Shown: positions 8,480-16,309 of the stretch, piece after piece
Layout of the letters: each line of letters begins with the position of its first letter
How positions within the stretch are numbered: position 1 is the first letter of the stretch
Assembly: GCA_019638235.1 (NCBI GenBank)
Contig: JAHBUE010000001.1
Coordinates: forward strand, 1,350,492 to 1,414,491
Origin: Cyclobacteriaceae bacterium
GTDB taxonomy: Bacteria; Bacteroidota; Bacteroidia; Cytophagales; Cyclobacteriaceae
DNA length: 64,000 nucleotides
Direction of reading: 5' to 3'
Notes under the pieces: generated by a model
The model's database searches: none
Told to the model about the DNA's origin: nothing
Seen by the model: only the letters and a program-made list of their open reading frames with translations
Translations under genes and position numbers: made by a program

Positions 8480-10306
8480 ATGAAAATATATTTCAGGATT
8501 CTAAAATATGCGCCCGGTTATCTATCGCGGATAGGTAAGTTTTTTTTCTATGCAATTTTTGGGGTGATTTTCAGCGCAGGCTATCTCGCACTTACCATGC
8601 CCATGCTCAAAATTTTGTTCGACCCGGTGGTGAGTAATACCGTGCCCGAACTGCCACAGAAATTTGAATTATCGAGGGCTTATGCCGAACAAACGTTCAA
8701 TCATTATTTCATCGGCATTGTGCAGCAATACGGAGCGCACACTACGTTGTTGATTATTTGCATTGGTATTGTGGTGTTGATAATTCTTGGAAATACACTA
8801 CGCTACCTTGAGCGGCTAACGGCTTCAAGGATTAAAGTTGACGTGGTGAAGAATATGCGAATGGATATTTTCAGAAATGTATCCAATCTCGACATCGGGT
8901 ATTTCAATAATCAACGCAAAGGCGACCTCATGTCGCGGTTTACAAACGATATGGGCGAAGTGGAAGCCTCTGTTTTTAACAGTTTAAAGTCGGTGTTGAA
9001 AGAACCGGTTACCCTGATTGTGTACTTCACCGTGTTGTTTGCTATTTCGTTTAAGCTCACGTTGTTTACACTTATTCTGTTGCCGGTTACGGGCGGCCTC
9101 GTTGCTGAAATTATCAAACGATTGAAGCGCAAGGCAAAACAAAGCCAGGAGTCGATGGGCAGAATTGTGAACATCCTCGATGAAACGTTTGGAGGTATGC
9201 GGGTAATAAAAGCGTTCAACGCGCGTAATTTCATCCTGAAAAAAATTGATGACGAAACGAATTATCACCGTAAGGTAAATTTATCCATAGCCAGGAAAAA
9301 TGAATTATCCTCTCCGTTATCGGAAGTGTTGGGTGTAATTATTGTTGCCGTTATTCTTTACTATGGCGGTAATCTTGTGCTGGGTGGTTCGGGCGAGTTG
9401 CAACCGCAGGAGTTTATGGGGTTCCTCGTGTTTTATGCGTCTATGATTCAGCCGGCCAAAAATTTATCGAATGGAATTACATCCCTGCAAAAGGGAACTG
9501 TTGCTGCCGAAAGAATTTTCAAGGTGATTGACACGGAACCCGCCATAAAAAATAAAGAAGGTGCGATTGAGATAAGCGAGTTTAAGGAAAGCATTGAATT
9601 CAGGAATGTAAGTTTTACCTATGGTGGTGAAATGGTGTTGAAGAATATTTACCTGAATATACAGCGCGGAAAAACTATTGCTTTGGTTGGGCCTTCGGGT
9701 GGTGGTAAATCTACCTTAGCCGATTTGGTGCCGAGGTTTTACGACCCTACGCAGGGCGAAGTGTTATTAGATGGTAAGGCATTGCCGGAATATGATATTG
9801 AGTCGTTGCGCAGGCTGATGGGCGTGGTAACACAGGAGTCGATTTTGTTTAACGACACCATTTTCAACAACATTGCTTTTGGCATGGAGAACGTGAAGGA
9901 AGATGACGTGATTCATGCCGCCAGGGTGGCCAATGCCCACGACTTTATTATGCAAACCGGGGATGGGTATCAAACCTACATTGGCGACCGGGGTTCAAAG
10001 CTATCGGGTGGGCAGCGGCAGCGATTAGCCATTGCGCGTGCGGTATTGAAAAATCCGCCTATCCTTATATTAGATGAGGCAACCTCGGCATTGGACTCTG
10101 AGTCGGAACGATTAGTGCAGGATGCTCTCACCAACCTGATGAAGAACCGGACGTCCATCGTGATTGCGCACCGGCTCAGTACCATTCAGCATGCCGATGA
10201 AATTGTGGTGTTGCAGGACGGCCACATTGCCGAGCGCGGCACGCACAATGACCTGGTGCAGCAAAACGGCCTCTATAAGAAGCTTAGTGAGATACAGAAA
10301 GCCTGA
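8480..10306 (+). CDS. MsbA-like ABC transporter, fused permease and ATPase
   Basis: A 608-residue half-transporter. The first about 330 residues hold six membrane helices of the type I exporter fold, with the NQRKGDLMSRFTNDMGEVE coupling region. The nucleotide-binding domain has Walker A GPSGGGKST (about residue 403), Q-loop VTQESILFNDT, signature LSGGQRQRLAIARA (about 507), Walker B ILILDEATSALD and the switch histidine in IAHRLST. Homologues flip lipid A or export lipids and drugs across the inner membrane as homodimers. The neighbouring Wzi/RemB-like gene and downstream gmhA favour an envelope-lipid role, but the substrate is not proven. All catalytic residues appear intact. Confidence 0.92.
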   Translation: MKIYFRILKYAPGYLSRIGKFFFYAIFGVIFSAGYLALTMPMLKILFDPVVSNTVPELPQKFELSRAYAEQTFNHYFIGIVQQYGAHTTLLIICIGIVVLIILGNTLRYLERLTASRIKVDVVKNMRMDIFRNVSNLDIGYFNNQRKGDLMSRFTNDMGEVEASVFNSLKSVLKEPVTLIVYFTVLFAISFKLTLFTLILLPVTGGLVAEIIKRLKRKAKQSQESMGRIVNILDETFGGMRVIKAFNARNFILKKIDDETNYHRKVNLSIARKNELSSPLSEVLGVIIVAVILYYGGNLVLGGSGELQPQEFMGFLVFYASMIQPAKNLSNGITSLQKGTVAAERIFKVIDTEPAIKNKEGAIEISEFKESIEFRNVSFTYGGEMVLKNIYLNIQRGKTIALVGPSGGGKSTLADLVPRFYDPTQGEVLLDGKALPEYDIESLRRLMGVVTQESILFNDTIFNNIAFGMENVKEDDVIHAARVANAHDFIMQTGDGYQTYIGDRGSKLSGGQRQRLAIARAVLKNPPILILDEATSALDSESERLVQDALTNLMKNRTSIVIAHRLSTIQHADEIVVLQDGHIAERGTHNDLVQQNGLYKKLSEIQKA

Positions 10307-10336
10307 TGTACGCATGTTTTAAGCTGTTTTTGAATT

Positions 10337-10365
10337 TTTGCTTTTGCCGAAAACCACTAAGTTTG
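10337..10365 (+). promoter_or_regulatory. Predicted promoter of the small membrane gene and gmhA
   Basis: TTTG (10337-10340) and TAAGTTTG (10358-10365) are separated by 17 bases and match the Bacteroidota -33/-7 consensus. The ATG at 10386 lies 20 bases further on. This supports a separate transcript for 10386-12828 and the later start for the small gene. Confidence 0.6.
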
Positions 10366-10385
10366 TTATCCAAATCAAAGAAACA

Positions 10386-10709
10386 ATGAAAAAGAACCGT
10401 CTCATCTTTTACTCCGTTTTCGGGGCGCTGCATCTCTTTATTTTCGTCTTCAGCCTCTATATGGACGGACAGAAGGAGAACCTTCAGTTCCTGTTTAAGT
10501 TGCAGGGCAAAATCTGGATGTTAAAGTATGGGTCTTTAGTATTGATGTTGCTGATGGCAGCGAATGTTATTCTTCACTTTCGTGATAACAGAAGAAATCA
10601 ACGCGAAAAAGATCAGTTGAACCACGAACTGAATACCCTGAAAGCGAAATTGTACGACCTGCAGGAAGGCGCGAAAAAATCTTCAGCACCTGAAAATCCT
10701 ATAAACTAA
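10386..10709 (+). CDS. Small membrane protein with two TM helices and a coiled coil
   Basis: A 107-residue product of unknown function. Two hydrophobic helices (about residues 6-22 and 43-61) are followed by a charged heptad-like region, [23 protein letters not shown], which should form a coiled coil in the cytoplasm. The start at ATG 10386 was chosen because the longer frame from 10338 would begin upstream of a predicted promoter. It sits two bases before gmhA and is likely in the same transcript. The topology recalls small scaffold or assembly proteins, but no family can be named. Confidence 0.75.
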   Translation: MKKNRLIFYSVFGALHLFIFVFSLYMDGQKENLQFLFKLQGKIWMLKYGSLVLMLLMAANVILHFRDNRRNQREKDQLNHELNTLKAKLYDLQEGAKKSSAPENPIN

Positions 10710-10711
10710 AC

Positions 10712-11287
10712 ATGGACAATCGTCATATTATCACAACCGAGTTACAACAATCCGTAACCGTATTAGAGAATTTTTTAAGCGAAACCAGCAACACACAAAA
10801 AATTGATGATGCTGCACGTGTTATGATTGAAGCAGTAAACGCTGGCGGGAAGATTATAGCGTGTGGCAATGGAGGTTCGCATTGTGTGGCCATGCACTTT
10901 GCATCAGAATTAACCGGCCGGTATCACGAAAACCGTAATCCCATTCCGGCAGTTTCAATTTCCGACCCCGGTCATATTTCGTGTGTTGGTAATGAGTACG
11001 GCTACGACTTTGTTTTTTCGCGCTATGTAGATGCCATTGGCCAACCCAATGATGTGTTGCTATCGGTTAGCACAAGCGGTAACTCTGCCAATGTTATCCG
11101 TGCAGCCGAATCGGCCAAACGAAAGGGCATGAAGGTAGTTGCCCTTACGGGGAAAAATGGTGGAAAGCTTGGCTCGCTGGCCGATGTGGAAATCCGAGTT
11201 CCTCATTTCGGCTTTGCCGACCGCATACATGAAATGCACTACAAAATTGTTCATGTGTTAATGGTACTAATCGAAAAACTCGTGTAA
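10712..11287 (+). CDS. gmhA: Phosphoheptose isomerase (D-sedoheptulose-7-phosphate isomerase)
   Basis: A 191-residue SIS-domain protein. It has the sugar-phosphate loop CGNGGSH, the motif [10 protein letters not shown], and the second phosphate-binding loop STSGNSANV, followed by ALTGKNGG. A late HxxxH-type segment (HEMHYKIVH) supplies catalytic residues. GmhA converts sedoheptulose 7-phosphate to D-glycero-D-manno-heptose 7-phosphate, the first step to ADP-heptose for the LPS inner core. The length fits the family. It follows the small membrane gene by two bases and precedes the yifB-like gene by two, so they form one transcription unit. Confidence 0.92.
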   Translation: MDNRHIITTELQQSVTVLENFLSETSNTQKIDDAARVMIEAVNAGGKIIACGNGGSHCVAMHFASELTGRYHENRNPIPAVSISDPGHISCVGNEYGYDFVFSRYVDAIGQPNDVLLSVSTSGNSANVIRAAESAKRKGMKVVALTGKNGGKLGSLADVEIRVPHFGFADRIHEMHYKIVHVLMVLIEKLV

Positions 11288-11289
11288 GC

Positions 11290-12828
11290 ATGTTAGCGAA
11301 AACCTACGGTTGTGCAGTGTTTGGCGTTGATGCCAGGAAGATAACCGTAGAAGTAACCATAGGGCAGGGCACCCGTTTCTGGATGAGCGGCCTTCCCGAC
11401 AGCGCCATTAAAGAAAGCGAGCACCGCATTGAATCATCCGTAAAACAGTTCGGGTATTTTATGCCCCGCGAAAAAACGGTGGTGAACCTTGCGCCAGCCG
11501 ACATTCGCAAAGAAGGCTCTGCATACGATTTGCCCATTGCACTTTGTGTACTGAAAGCTTCCGGCCAGCTTGAAACAAACCGGCTTGAAGAGTTTGTGAT
11601 TATGGGCGAACTTTCGTTAGACGGAGCATTGCGCCCCATTAAAGGCGTTTTGCCCATTGCCATACAGGCGCGCAAGGAAGGCTTTACAGGATTTATTCTT
11701 CCGAAAGACAACGAACGCGAAGCGGCCATTGTTGACGGCTTGAATATCTATGGTGTGCATACGTTAAAAGAAGCCATTGATTTCTTAGAAGGAAAAAATG
11801 AACGGACACCTGTTCAGGTAAACGCGAAAGAAGTGTTTGCACAACAAATGTTTCATTACGATGCCGACTTCAGCGATGTGCAGGGGCAGGAAAACATAAA
11901 ACGCGCGATGGAAATTGCGGCTGCCGGTGGGCATAATGTAATTATGATAGGCCCGCCCGGTGCAGGTAAAACCATGTTGGCGAAACGGTTGCCTACTATT
12001 TTACCGCCTTTGTCGTTATACGAAGCGCTGGAAACAACTAAAATACATTCTGTTGCCGGAAAGCTAAACAGCGATACGTCATTGGTGGCTACGCGGCCTT
12101 TTCGTTCGCCTCATCATACCATTTCTGACGTAGCACTCGTGGGTGGAGGGGGCAATCCGCAACCGGGTGAAATATCGTTGGCGAACAATGGCGTGTTGTT
12201 TTTAGATGAGCTGCCGGAATTTAAGCGCACCGTGCTTGAAGTTATGCGTCAACCAATGGAGGAAAGGCGCGTTACGATTTCGCGGGCAAAAGTTTCTATC
12301 GACTACCCGGCTAATTTTATGTTGGTGGCAAGCATGAACCCTTGTCCGTGCGGGTACTACAATCATCCTGATAAAGAATGTGTTTGTGCACCGGGTGTAG
12401 TGCAACGTTATCTTAGCCGCGTGAGCGGGCCGTTGTTGGACAGGATTGATTTGCATGTGGAGGTGGTGCCGGTAAGTTTTGATGAGATGACCGCCAGGCG
12501 CACCGTGGAAACCAGCGAACAGATACGGGCGCGGGTAGTAAAGGCACGCGAAGTACAATCGGAACGCTTTAAAGAACAACACGATATTTACTGCAATGCC
12601 ATGATGCCGTCCAACATGGTAAAGGAAATTTGCCAGGTTAACGATGCGGGAAAAGGATTGTTGAAAACCGCTATGGAAAAACTTGGGCTTTCGGCACGCG
12701 CCTACGACAGGATTTTGAAAGTTTCGCGCACCATTGCCGATCTTGCAGGCTCGGATAACATTCAGGTAGAGCATTTAGCAGAAGCTATCCAGTATCGCAG
12801 CCTCGACAGAGAAGGGTGGGCGGGATAA
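11290..12828 (+). CDS. YifB/ComM family Mg-chelatase-like AAA+ ATPase
   Basis: A 512-residue protein. The N-terminal Lon-protease-like fold domain (residues 1-170; no catalytic Ser-Lys dyad is obvious) is followed by an AAA+ core with Walker A GPPGAGKT (about residues 221-228), Walker B VLFLDELPEF, and the zinc-like cluster NPCPCGYYNHPDKECVC. The C-terminal Mg_chelatase_C domain carries LSARAYDRILKVSRTIADL. ComM homologues are hexameric helicases that promote branch migration during natural transformation. Family membership is firm; participation in transformation in this organism is an inference. It is the last clear member of the gmhA transcription unit, with a small membrane gene 16 bases after it. 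Confidence 0.93.
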   Translation: MLAKTYGCAVFGVDARKITVEVTIGQGTRFWMSGLPDSAIKESEHRIESSVKQFGYFMPREKTVVNLAPADIRKEGSAYDLPIALCVLKASGQLETNRLEEFVIMGELSLDGALRPIKGVLPIAIQARKEGFTGFILPKDNEREAAIVDGLNIYGVHTLKEAIDFLEGKNERTPVQVNAKEVFAQQMFHYDADFSDVQGQENIKRAMEIAAAGGHNVIMIGPPGAGKTMLAKRLPTILPPLSLYEALETTKIHSVAGKLNSDTSLVATRPFRSPHHTISDVALVGGGGNPQPGEISLANNGVLFLDELPEFKRTVLEVMRQPMEERRVTISRAKVSIDYPANFMLVASMNPCPCGYYNHPDKECVCAPGVVQRYLSRVSGPLLDRIDLHVEVVPVSFDEMTARRTVETSEQIRARVVKAREVQSERFKEQHDIYCNAMMPSNMVKEICQVNDAGKGLLKTAMEKLGLSARAYDRILKVSRTIADLAGSDNIQVEHLAEAIQYRSLDREGWAG

Positions 12829-12844
12829 ATTTTTAAATGGAAAG

Positions 12845-13045
12845 ATGAAGCGTACCATTTTCATCTATGGCCTTGTTTTAGCTCTCGCGGTGTTTTTGCT
12901 AAAAACATTGGAGCACCGCTTCCTCTTCCGGCAGTTATCCGTTGAAATTTACATTGGTATAATCGGGGTGCTGTTTACCATACTCGGCATTTGGGCTGGG
13001 CAGAAAATTACCCGTAAGAAAGAAAATTTGCCTTCAACGGATTAA
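12845..13045 (+). CDS. Small two-helix membrane protein
   Basis: A 66-residue protein with two hydrophobic helices (about residues 4-20 and 36-53) joined by a short charged loop and ending in a basic tail. Very similar short proteins occur in other Bacteroidota, often beside LuxR-type regulators; here no such regulator follows. The gene starts 16 bases after the YifB stop and may be the tail of that operon. Function is unknown. Confidence 0.65.
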   Translation: MKRTIFIYGLVLALAVFLLKTLEHRFLFRQLSVEIYIGIIGVLFTILGIWAGQKITRKKENLPSTD

Positions 13046-13096
13046 TCTCAAAAACCTAAAAAGTATAATCTGTAAACAAGTATTTAAAAATTGGTT

Positions 13097-13465
13097 ATGA
13101 AAAATATTCTTTCAACACTCTTTGTAATACTCTTTGCAATATCAGTTTCTGCACAAGAGACTGCAAGTAAAGACAATTATGAGTATTTTGTAGTTCTCTA
13201 CACTATCGGAGAGAATTGGGATACGACCAGACAAGCTCATGAGCAACTTTATTTTAAAGAACATTCGCTACATCTTTCAGAATTGAGAAGAAGTGAAAAA
13301 ATCAGCATAGGGGGTCGTTACAGTGATAAGGGGATGATTATTGTTAAAGCGAAAAACGAAGGCGAGGCAAAAAATTTAGTTGCAAAAGATGAGGCAATCC
13401 AAAATAAAATTTTCAAAGCTGAAATCTTCCCCTTCAAACCATTTTATAACGGATGTATAGAATGA
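13097..13465 (+). CDS. Secreted YciI-like protein
   Basis: A 122-residue product. A signal peptide (MKNILSTLFVILFAISVSAQ) is followed by a YCII-related alpha/beta domain: YFVVLYTIGENWD, then HSLHLSELRRSEKISIGGRY, then MIIVKAKNEGEAKNLVAKD. YciI domains are small dimeric ferredoxin-like folds, mostly cytoplasmic, sometimes with a His-Asp pair of unknown chemistry; a histidine (HSLHL) is present. Export of a YciI domain is less usual. ATG 13097 is used instead of the TTG two codons upstream. The next three genes are also short and relatively A+T-rich, which suggests an accessory islet. Confidence 0.75.
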   Translation: MKNILSTLFVILFAISVSAQETASKDNYEYFVVLYTIGENWDTTRQAHEQLYFKEHSLHLSELRRSEKISIGGRYSDKGMIIVKAKNEGEAKNLVAKDEAIQNKIFKAEIFPFKPFYNGCIE

Positions 13466-13479
13466 GTAAAAAATAAAAC

Positions 13480-13896
13480 ATGGCAGAACTAAAAACAAAA
13501 AAGAGCGACAATAGCATTGTTGCCTTTCTGGATAGAGTTGATAATGAAGAAAGAAGAAACGATTGTTTCAAACTTCTTGAATTGTTTAAAAAACTGACGA
13601 AGGAAGAACCTAAAATGTGGGGAACCAGTATTGTTGGGTTTGGCAGCTATCATTATAAGTATGACAGCGGCCGTGAAGGCGATTGGTTTCTGACAGGCTT
13701 TTCGCCACGAAAGCAAAACCTTACTATTTACGTAATAGCAGGGTTTAGCGAATATGATGATATTATGAAGAACCTCGGCAAGTATAAAACAGGCTCGTCT
13801 TGCCTGTATGTAAAAAAGTTATCCGATATTGATATGGATAAACTAAAGACACTTGTCACAAAATCTATTACCTTTTTAAAGAAACGATATAAATAA
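13480..13896 (+). CDS. DUF1801 domain protein (YdhG-like)
   Basis: A 138-residue cytoplasmic protein. The order FLDRVDNEERRNDCFKLLEL, then PKMWGTSIVGFGSYHYKY, then WFLTGFSPRKQNLTIYV, then a final LKTLVTKSITFLKKRY helix is the DUF1801 fold. The family is common in Bacteroidota and Actinobacteria, and structures show a small alpha-beta sandwich with a hydrophobic pocket. The biochemical role is unknown. It follows the YciI-like gene by 14 bases and precedes a membrane gene by eight, so the three are likely co-transcribed. Confidence 0.88.
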   Translation: MAELKTKKSDNSIVAFLDRVDNEERRNDCFKLLELFKKLTKEEPKMWGTSIVGFGSYHYKYDSGREGDWFLTGFSPRKQNLTIYVIAGFSEYDDIMKNLGKYKTGSSCLYVKKLSDIDMDKLKTLVTKSITFLKKRYK

Positions 13897-13904
13897 ATAA
13901 TACT

Positions 13905-14324
13905 ATGAAACCGATACTACGAAATATTTTAGCTGTAATAGCAGGATTGTTAGTTGGCAGCATTGTCAACATGAGTTTAGTTAAAGCAGGCTATGTCGTG
14001 CTCCCTCTTGAAGGTATTGACCCGAATGATATGGAAGCATTAGCCGCAGCCATGCCGACTTTAGAATTCAAATATTTTATTTTTCCTTTTTTGGCGCACG
14101 CATTGGGTACGTTGGTCGGGGCCATTGTTGCCGGTTTGATTGCCGCAAGCCATAAAATAAAATTTGCACTTGGCATTGGTGTGCTGTTTCTGATAGGTGG
14201 AATTCTTGCTTGCTTTATGCTGCCCGCACCAACGTGGTTTGTAGTAACCGACCTCGCACTCGCTTATATCCCTATGGCGTGGATTGGCGGAACAATAGCA
14301 GGGAAGTTGTCAAAACGTAAATAG
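13905..14324 (+). CDS. Four-helix integral membrane protein
   Basis: A 139-residue hydrophobic protein with four predicted membrane segments (about residues 6-24, 60-80, 88-106 and 112-130) and a short soluble loop after the first one (EGIDPNDMEALAAAMPTLE). Glycine-rich helices such as GTLVGAIVAGLIAA suggest close packing. I recognise the pattern from uncharacterised Bacteroidota membrane proteins but can assign no function. It ends nine bases before the convergent gene at 14334. Confidence 0.8.
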   Translation: MKPILRNILAVIAGLLVGSIVNMSLVKAGYVVLPLEGIDPNDMEALAAAMPTLEFKYFIFPFLAHALGTLVGAIVAGLIAASHKIKFALGIGVLFLIGGILACFMLPAPTWFVVTDLALAYIPMAWIGGTIAGKLSKRK

Positions 14325-14333
14325 TATAACGGG

Positions 14334-15017
14334 TTATTTCACTAACCTGTAACCAAACCGAAAGCCGGCTGCAGGCCCGATAGTGGTTCGTTTTCTTTCG
14401 TTAGGTATTTCAAACCAGGCCCAGGTATCAGGTTGGTTAAGCCCTCTTGCAATAGCGGGCTTTTTATATTCTACATTCCGAAGGGTTAGTCCCAGGTTCA
14501 TATCGTAGGTTACTCTTCCCCTGTACCGGTTAATGCCGTACTTGAGTGAAAACCCCTGTTCACGATATTTCACTACGTACTCATACCATCGGGTGTACAG
14601 TTGGGTGCATTCCAGGTCAAAGCACTCTGTTTGCTGGATTATACGATCAAAGTTGATGATGTTCGCGTAAGGTTCTAATGAAAAATAGTGTGCGCCTTTA
14701 GGTCTTATTAAATCCGTTAAATAATACCGCAATTCAAGTTTGAGTTTTGCTCCCCGCTTGTTTTTAAACCTTCGATCAAGATTGTCAATGGAAAAGACGT
14801 ACCCGGCATCGGTTTGTAAAGTGAAATTGTTTTTCAGATGATGTTCATACGCTACCTGTATGCTGGGATAAAAATTAAACACGTGCAGAGGACTTACTTT
14901 AATGGTATATCGGGGCAGGTATGAAAACCGGAGTGAGTCTTTTTCTTCGTGAGGTTGTGCGTACAACGTTCCAACACCAGATATCAGCAGGAAGAAAATG
15001 AATTTATAACTCCGCAC
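14334..15017 (-). CDS. Secreted protein, probable outer-membrane beta barrel
   Basis: A 227-residue product with a signal peptide (FIFFLLISGVGTLYAQ). The rest is rich in alternating aromatic and polar residues, in strand-sized blocks ending ...GFRFGYRLVK, as in small DUF3575-like barrels. The start is GTG at 15017 and overlaps the end of the LVIVD lipoprotein gene by 14 bases, so it is likely translated by coupling. It contains QQTECFDLECTQ, two cysteines in a loop that could form a disulfide. Function is unknown; its operon partners are surface lipoproteins. Confidence 0.7.
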   Translation of the reverse strand: MRSYKFIFFLLISGVGTLYAQPHEEKDSLRFSYLPRYTIKVSPLHVFNFYPSIQVAYEHHLKNNFTLQTDAGYVFSIDNLDRRFKNKRGAKLKLELRYYLTDLIRPKGAHYFSLEPYANIINFDRIIQQTECFDLECTQLYTRWYEYVVKYREQGFSLKYGINRYRGRVTYDMNLGLTLRNVEYKKPAIARGLNQPDTWAWFEIPNERKRTTIGPAAGFRFGYRLVK

Positions 15018-15750
15018 GCTGAACAGGTATTTTGCTGATCAGGTCTAACGTTGACGTACTGCAATCGTAGTTGTATTGAAACACGCCATCTTCACCGGTT
15101 AGTGTAAGTCTTCCGTTTTGCGCTATAACATCGTAAGCGTGAACATCGGTGAGTGAGGTTAACAGGTTAATGTTATCATTGGTAACATCAAATACTTTTA
15201 GCCCGTGTTCGCCTTCGCACACAAAAAGACAAGTACCGTCAATGGCTAATCCTCCGGGAGAAGTCATGCCAAGTTGCCGGATCAGGTGCGGGTTGTTAGG
15301 GTTGCTGATGTCAATAATCTCAAGGGTATTGACACCGCGCGAGCAAGCATTACCTGTATTTCGTAAGGTAACATACGCCCGGTTGCCCTGAACAACTACG
15401 GGATCGCAGGAAACGATGTGTGCATACCTGAAAACAAACTGCGGAGATTCAGGATTGGCAATGGAGTAAATATACATGGCATCGCGCGCGCCTAAATACA
15501 AATAAGGTGGACGGGCAATAATGGTTTCCAATCCAAAGCCAACCGGCACATCGGTAATGTGGCTGAAATCATTTTCAGCAATGGTATAGACAGCAATCGT
15601 GTGGTTGGTAGCCACATACAGGTAATTGCTACTGATGGCAAAACGCGTTAATGAACCTCCCTGGCCGGTTGTGTTGGCGCTATTATCACCATCGCACGAA
15701 AGCAACAATGCCAGCAAAAAGCAAAAACCTATGTTACGGCTATAACGCAT
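15004..15750 (-). CDS. LVIVD-repeat beta-propeller lipoprotein
   Basis: A 248-residue protein with a lipoprotein signal ending LLLSC (Cys19), then repeated blades with the pattern lyva..tiavYtIa, YIYSIANPESPQFV, LEIIDISNPNNPHLI and LKVFDVTN, typical of LVIVD propeller repeats. Such proteins are usually on the outer surface or in the periplasm, and their ligand is unknown. It overlaps the upstream lipoprotein gene by 11 bases and the downstream barrel gene by 14, so all three form one tightly packed operon. Cysteines in later blades may make disulfides. The repeat number (about 4-5) is lower than a full 6-8-blade propeller. Confidence 0.8.
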   Translation of the reverse strand: MRYSRNIGFCFLLALLLSCDGDNSANTTGQGGSLTRFAISSNYLYVATNHTIAVYTIAENDFSHITDVPVGFGLETIIARPPYLYLGARDAMYIYSIANPESPQFVFRYAHIVSCDPVVVQGNRAYVTLRNTGNACSRGVNTLEIIDISNPNNPHLIRQLGMTSPGGLAIDGTCLFVCEGEHGLKVFDVTNDNINLLTSLTDVHAYDVIAQNGRLTLTGEDGVFQYNYDCSTSTLDLISKIPVQRAEL

Positions 15751-16261
15751 AGCAATCCGGGTCTTTTAAGGTTTGTTTTTTCCATCCTATAACCACTCCT
15801 TTAGAGGAGTCGATACATTCAAAATAACTTTGTGATGGCGGGGGCACGCCCAACAACCATTTTGAAATCGGGAGTCGTCCCACTTCTGCCAGTTCAGTAA
15901 AATCGTTAGTGGTTAGCGCTACGAGACTACCCATGTGATCGGCATACAAAATTCCGTTTCGGATGGCCATATCGGTATTACCGGTAAGTTCGGCAAAGCC
16001 AACAGGTAAGGGTATTGCGGGGTCTTCATTGTTATAGATATGAATGCCCCGGTTAACTTCGTTTATCAGCAGGTAGTTTTCATACAGGTAAATTTTTCCG
16101 GGATTTTTTACTACCTGGGGTGTAAGCAGGCGAATGACTGTATTTTCCGTTGTTCCGTAAACGGGCACATACCCTTCAACGTTCATACTTTCCCTGGGCT
16201 CTGATTCAGGTATGCAGGCACAAAAAAAAGCAAAGGCTAAGAAAATTACTACCCGATTCAT
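15740..16261 (-). CDS. Short LVIVD-like lipoprotein
   Basis: A 173-residue product with a lipoprotein signal (FAFFCAC, Cys15) and about three LVIVD-like blades: KIYLYENYLLINEVNRGIHI, YNNEDPAIPLPVGFAE and GILYADHMGSLVALTTND. It is similar in plan to the next gene, and the two together could make up one propeller, but each has its own signal and lipobox, so they are separate proteins rather than a broken gene. The C-terminus DPDCYAL is overlapped by the start of the 15004-15750 gene. It is the first gene of the three-gene operon. Confidence 0.72.
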   Translation of the reverse strand: MNRVVIFLAFAFFCACIPESEPRESMNVEGYVPVYGTTENTVIRLLTPQVVKNPGKIYLYENYLLINEVNRGIHIYNNEDPAIPLPVGFAELTGNTDMAIRNGILYADHMGSLVALTTNDFTELAEVGRLPISKWLLGVPPPSQSYFECIDSSKGVVIGWKKQTLKDPDCYAL

Positions 16262-16309
16262 GCCTCGAATATCGTAATTGGAAATTACTTAATCAATAGC
16301 ATGTTTTCG

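Noticed and set aside
15004..16261. Idea that the two LVIVD lipoproteins are one gene broken by a frameshift
   Set aside because: Each frame has its own signal peptide and lipobox cysteine, so two genes are more likely.
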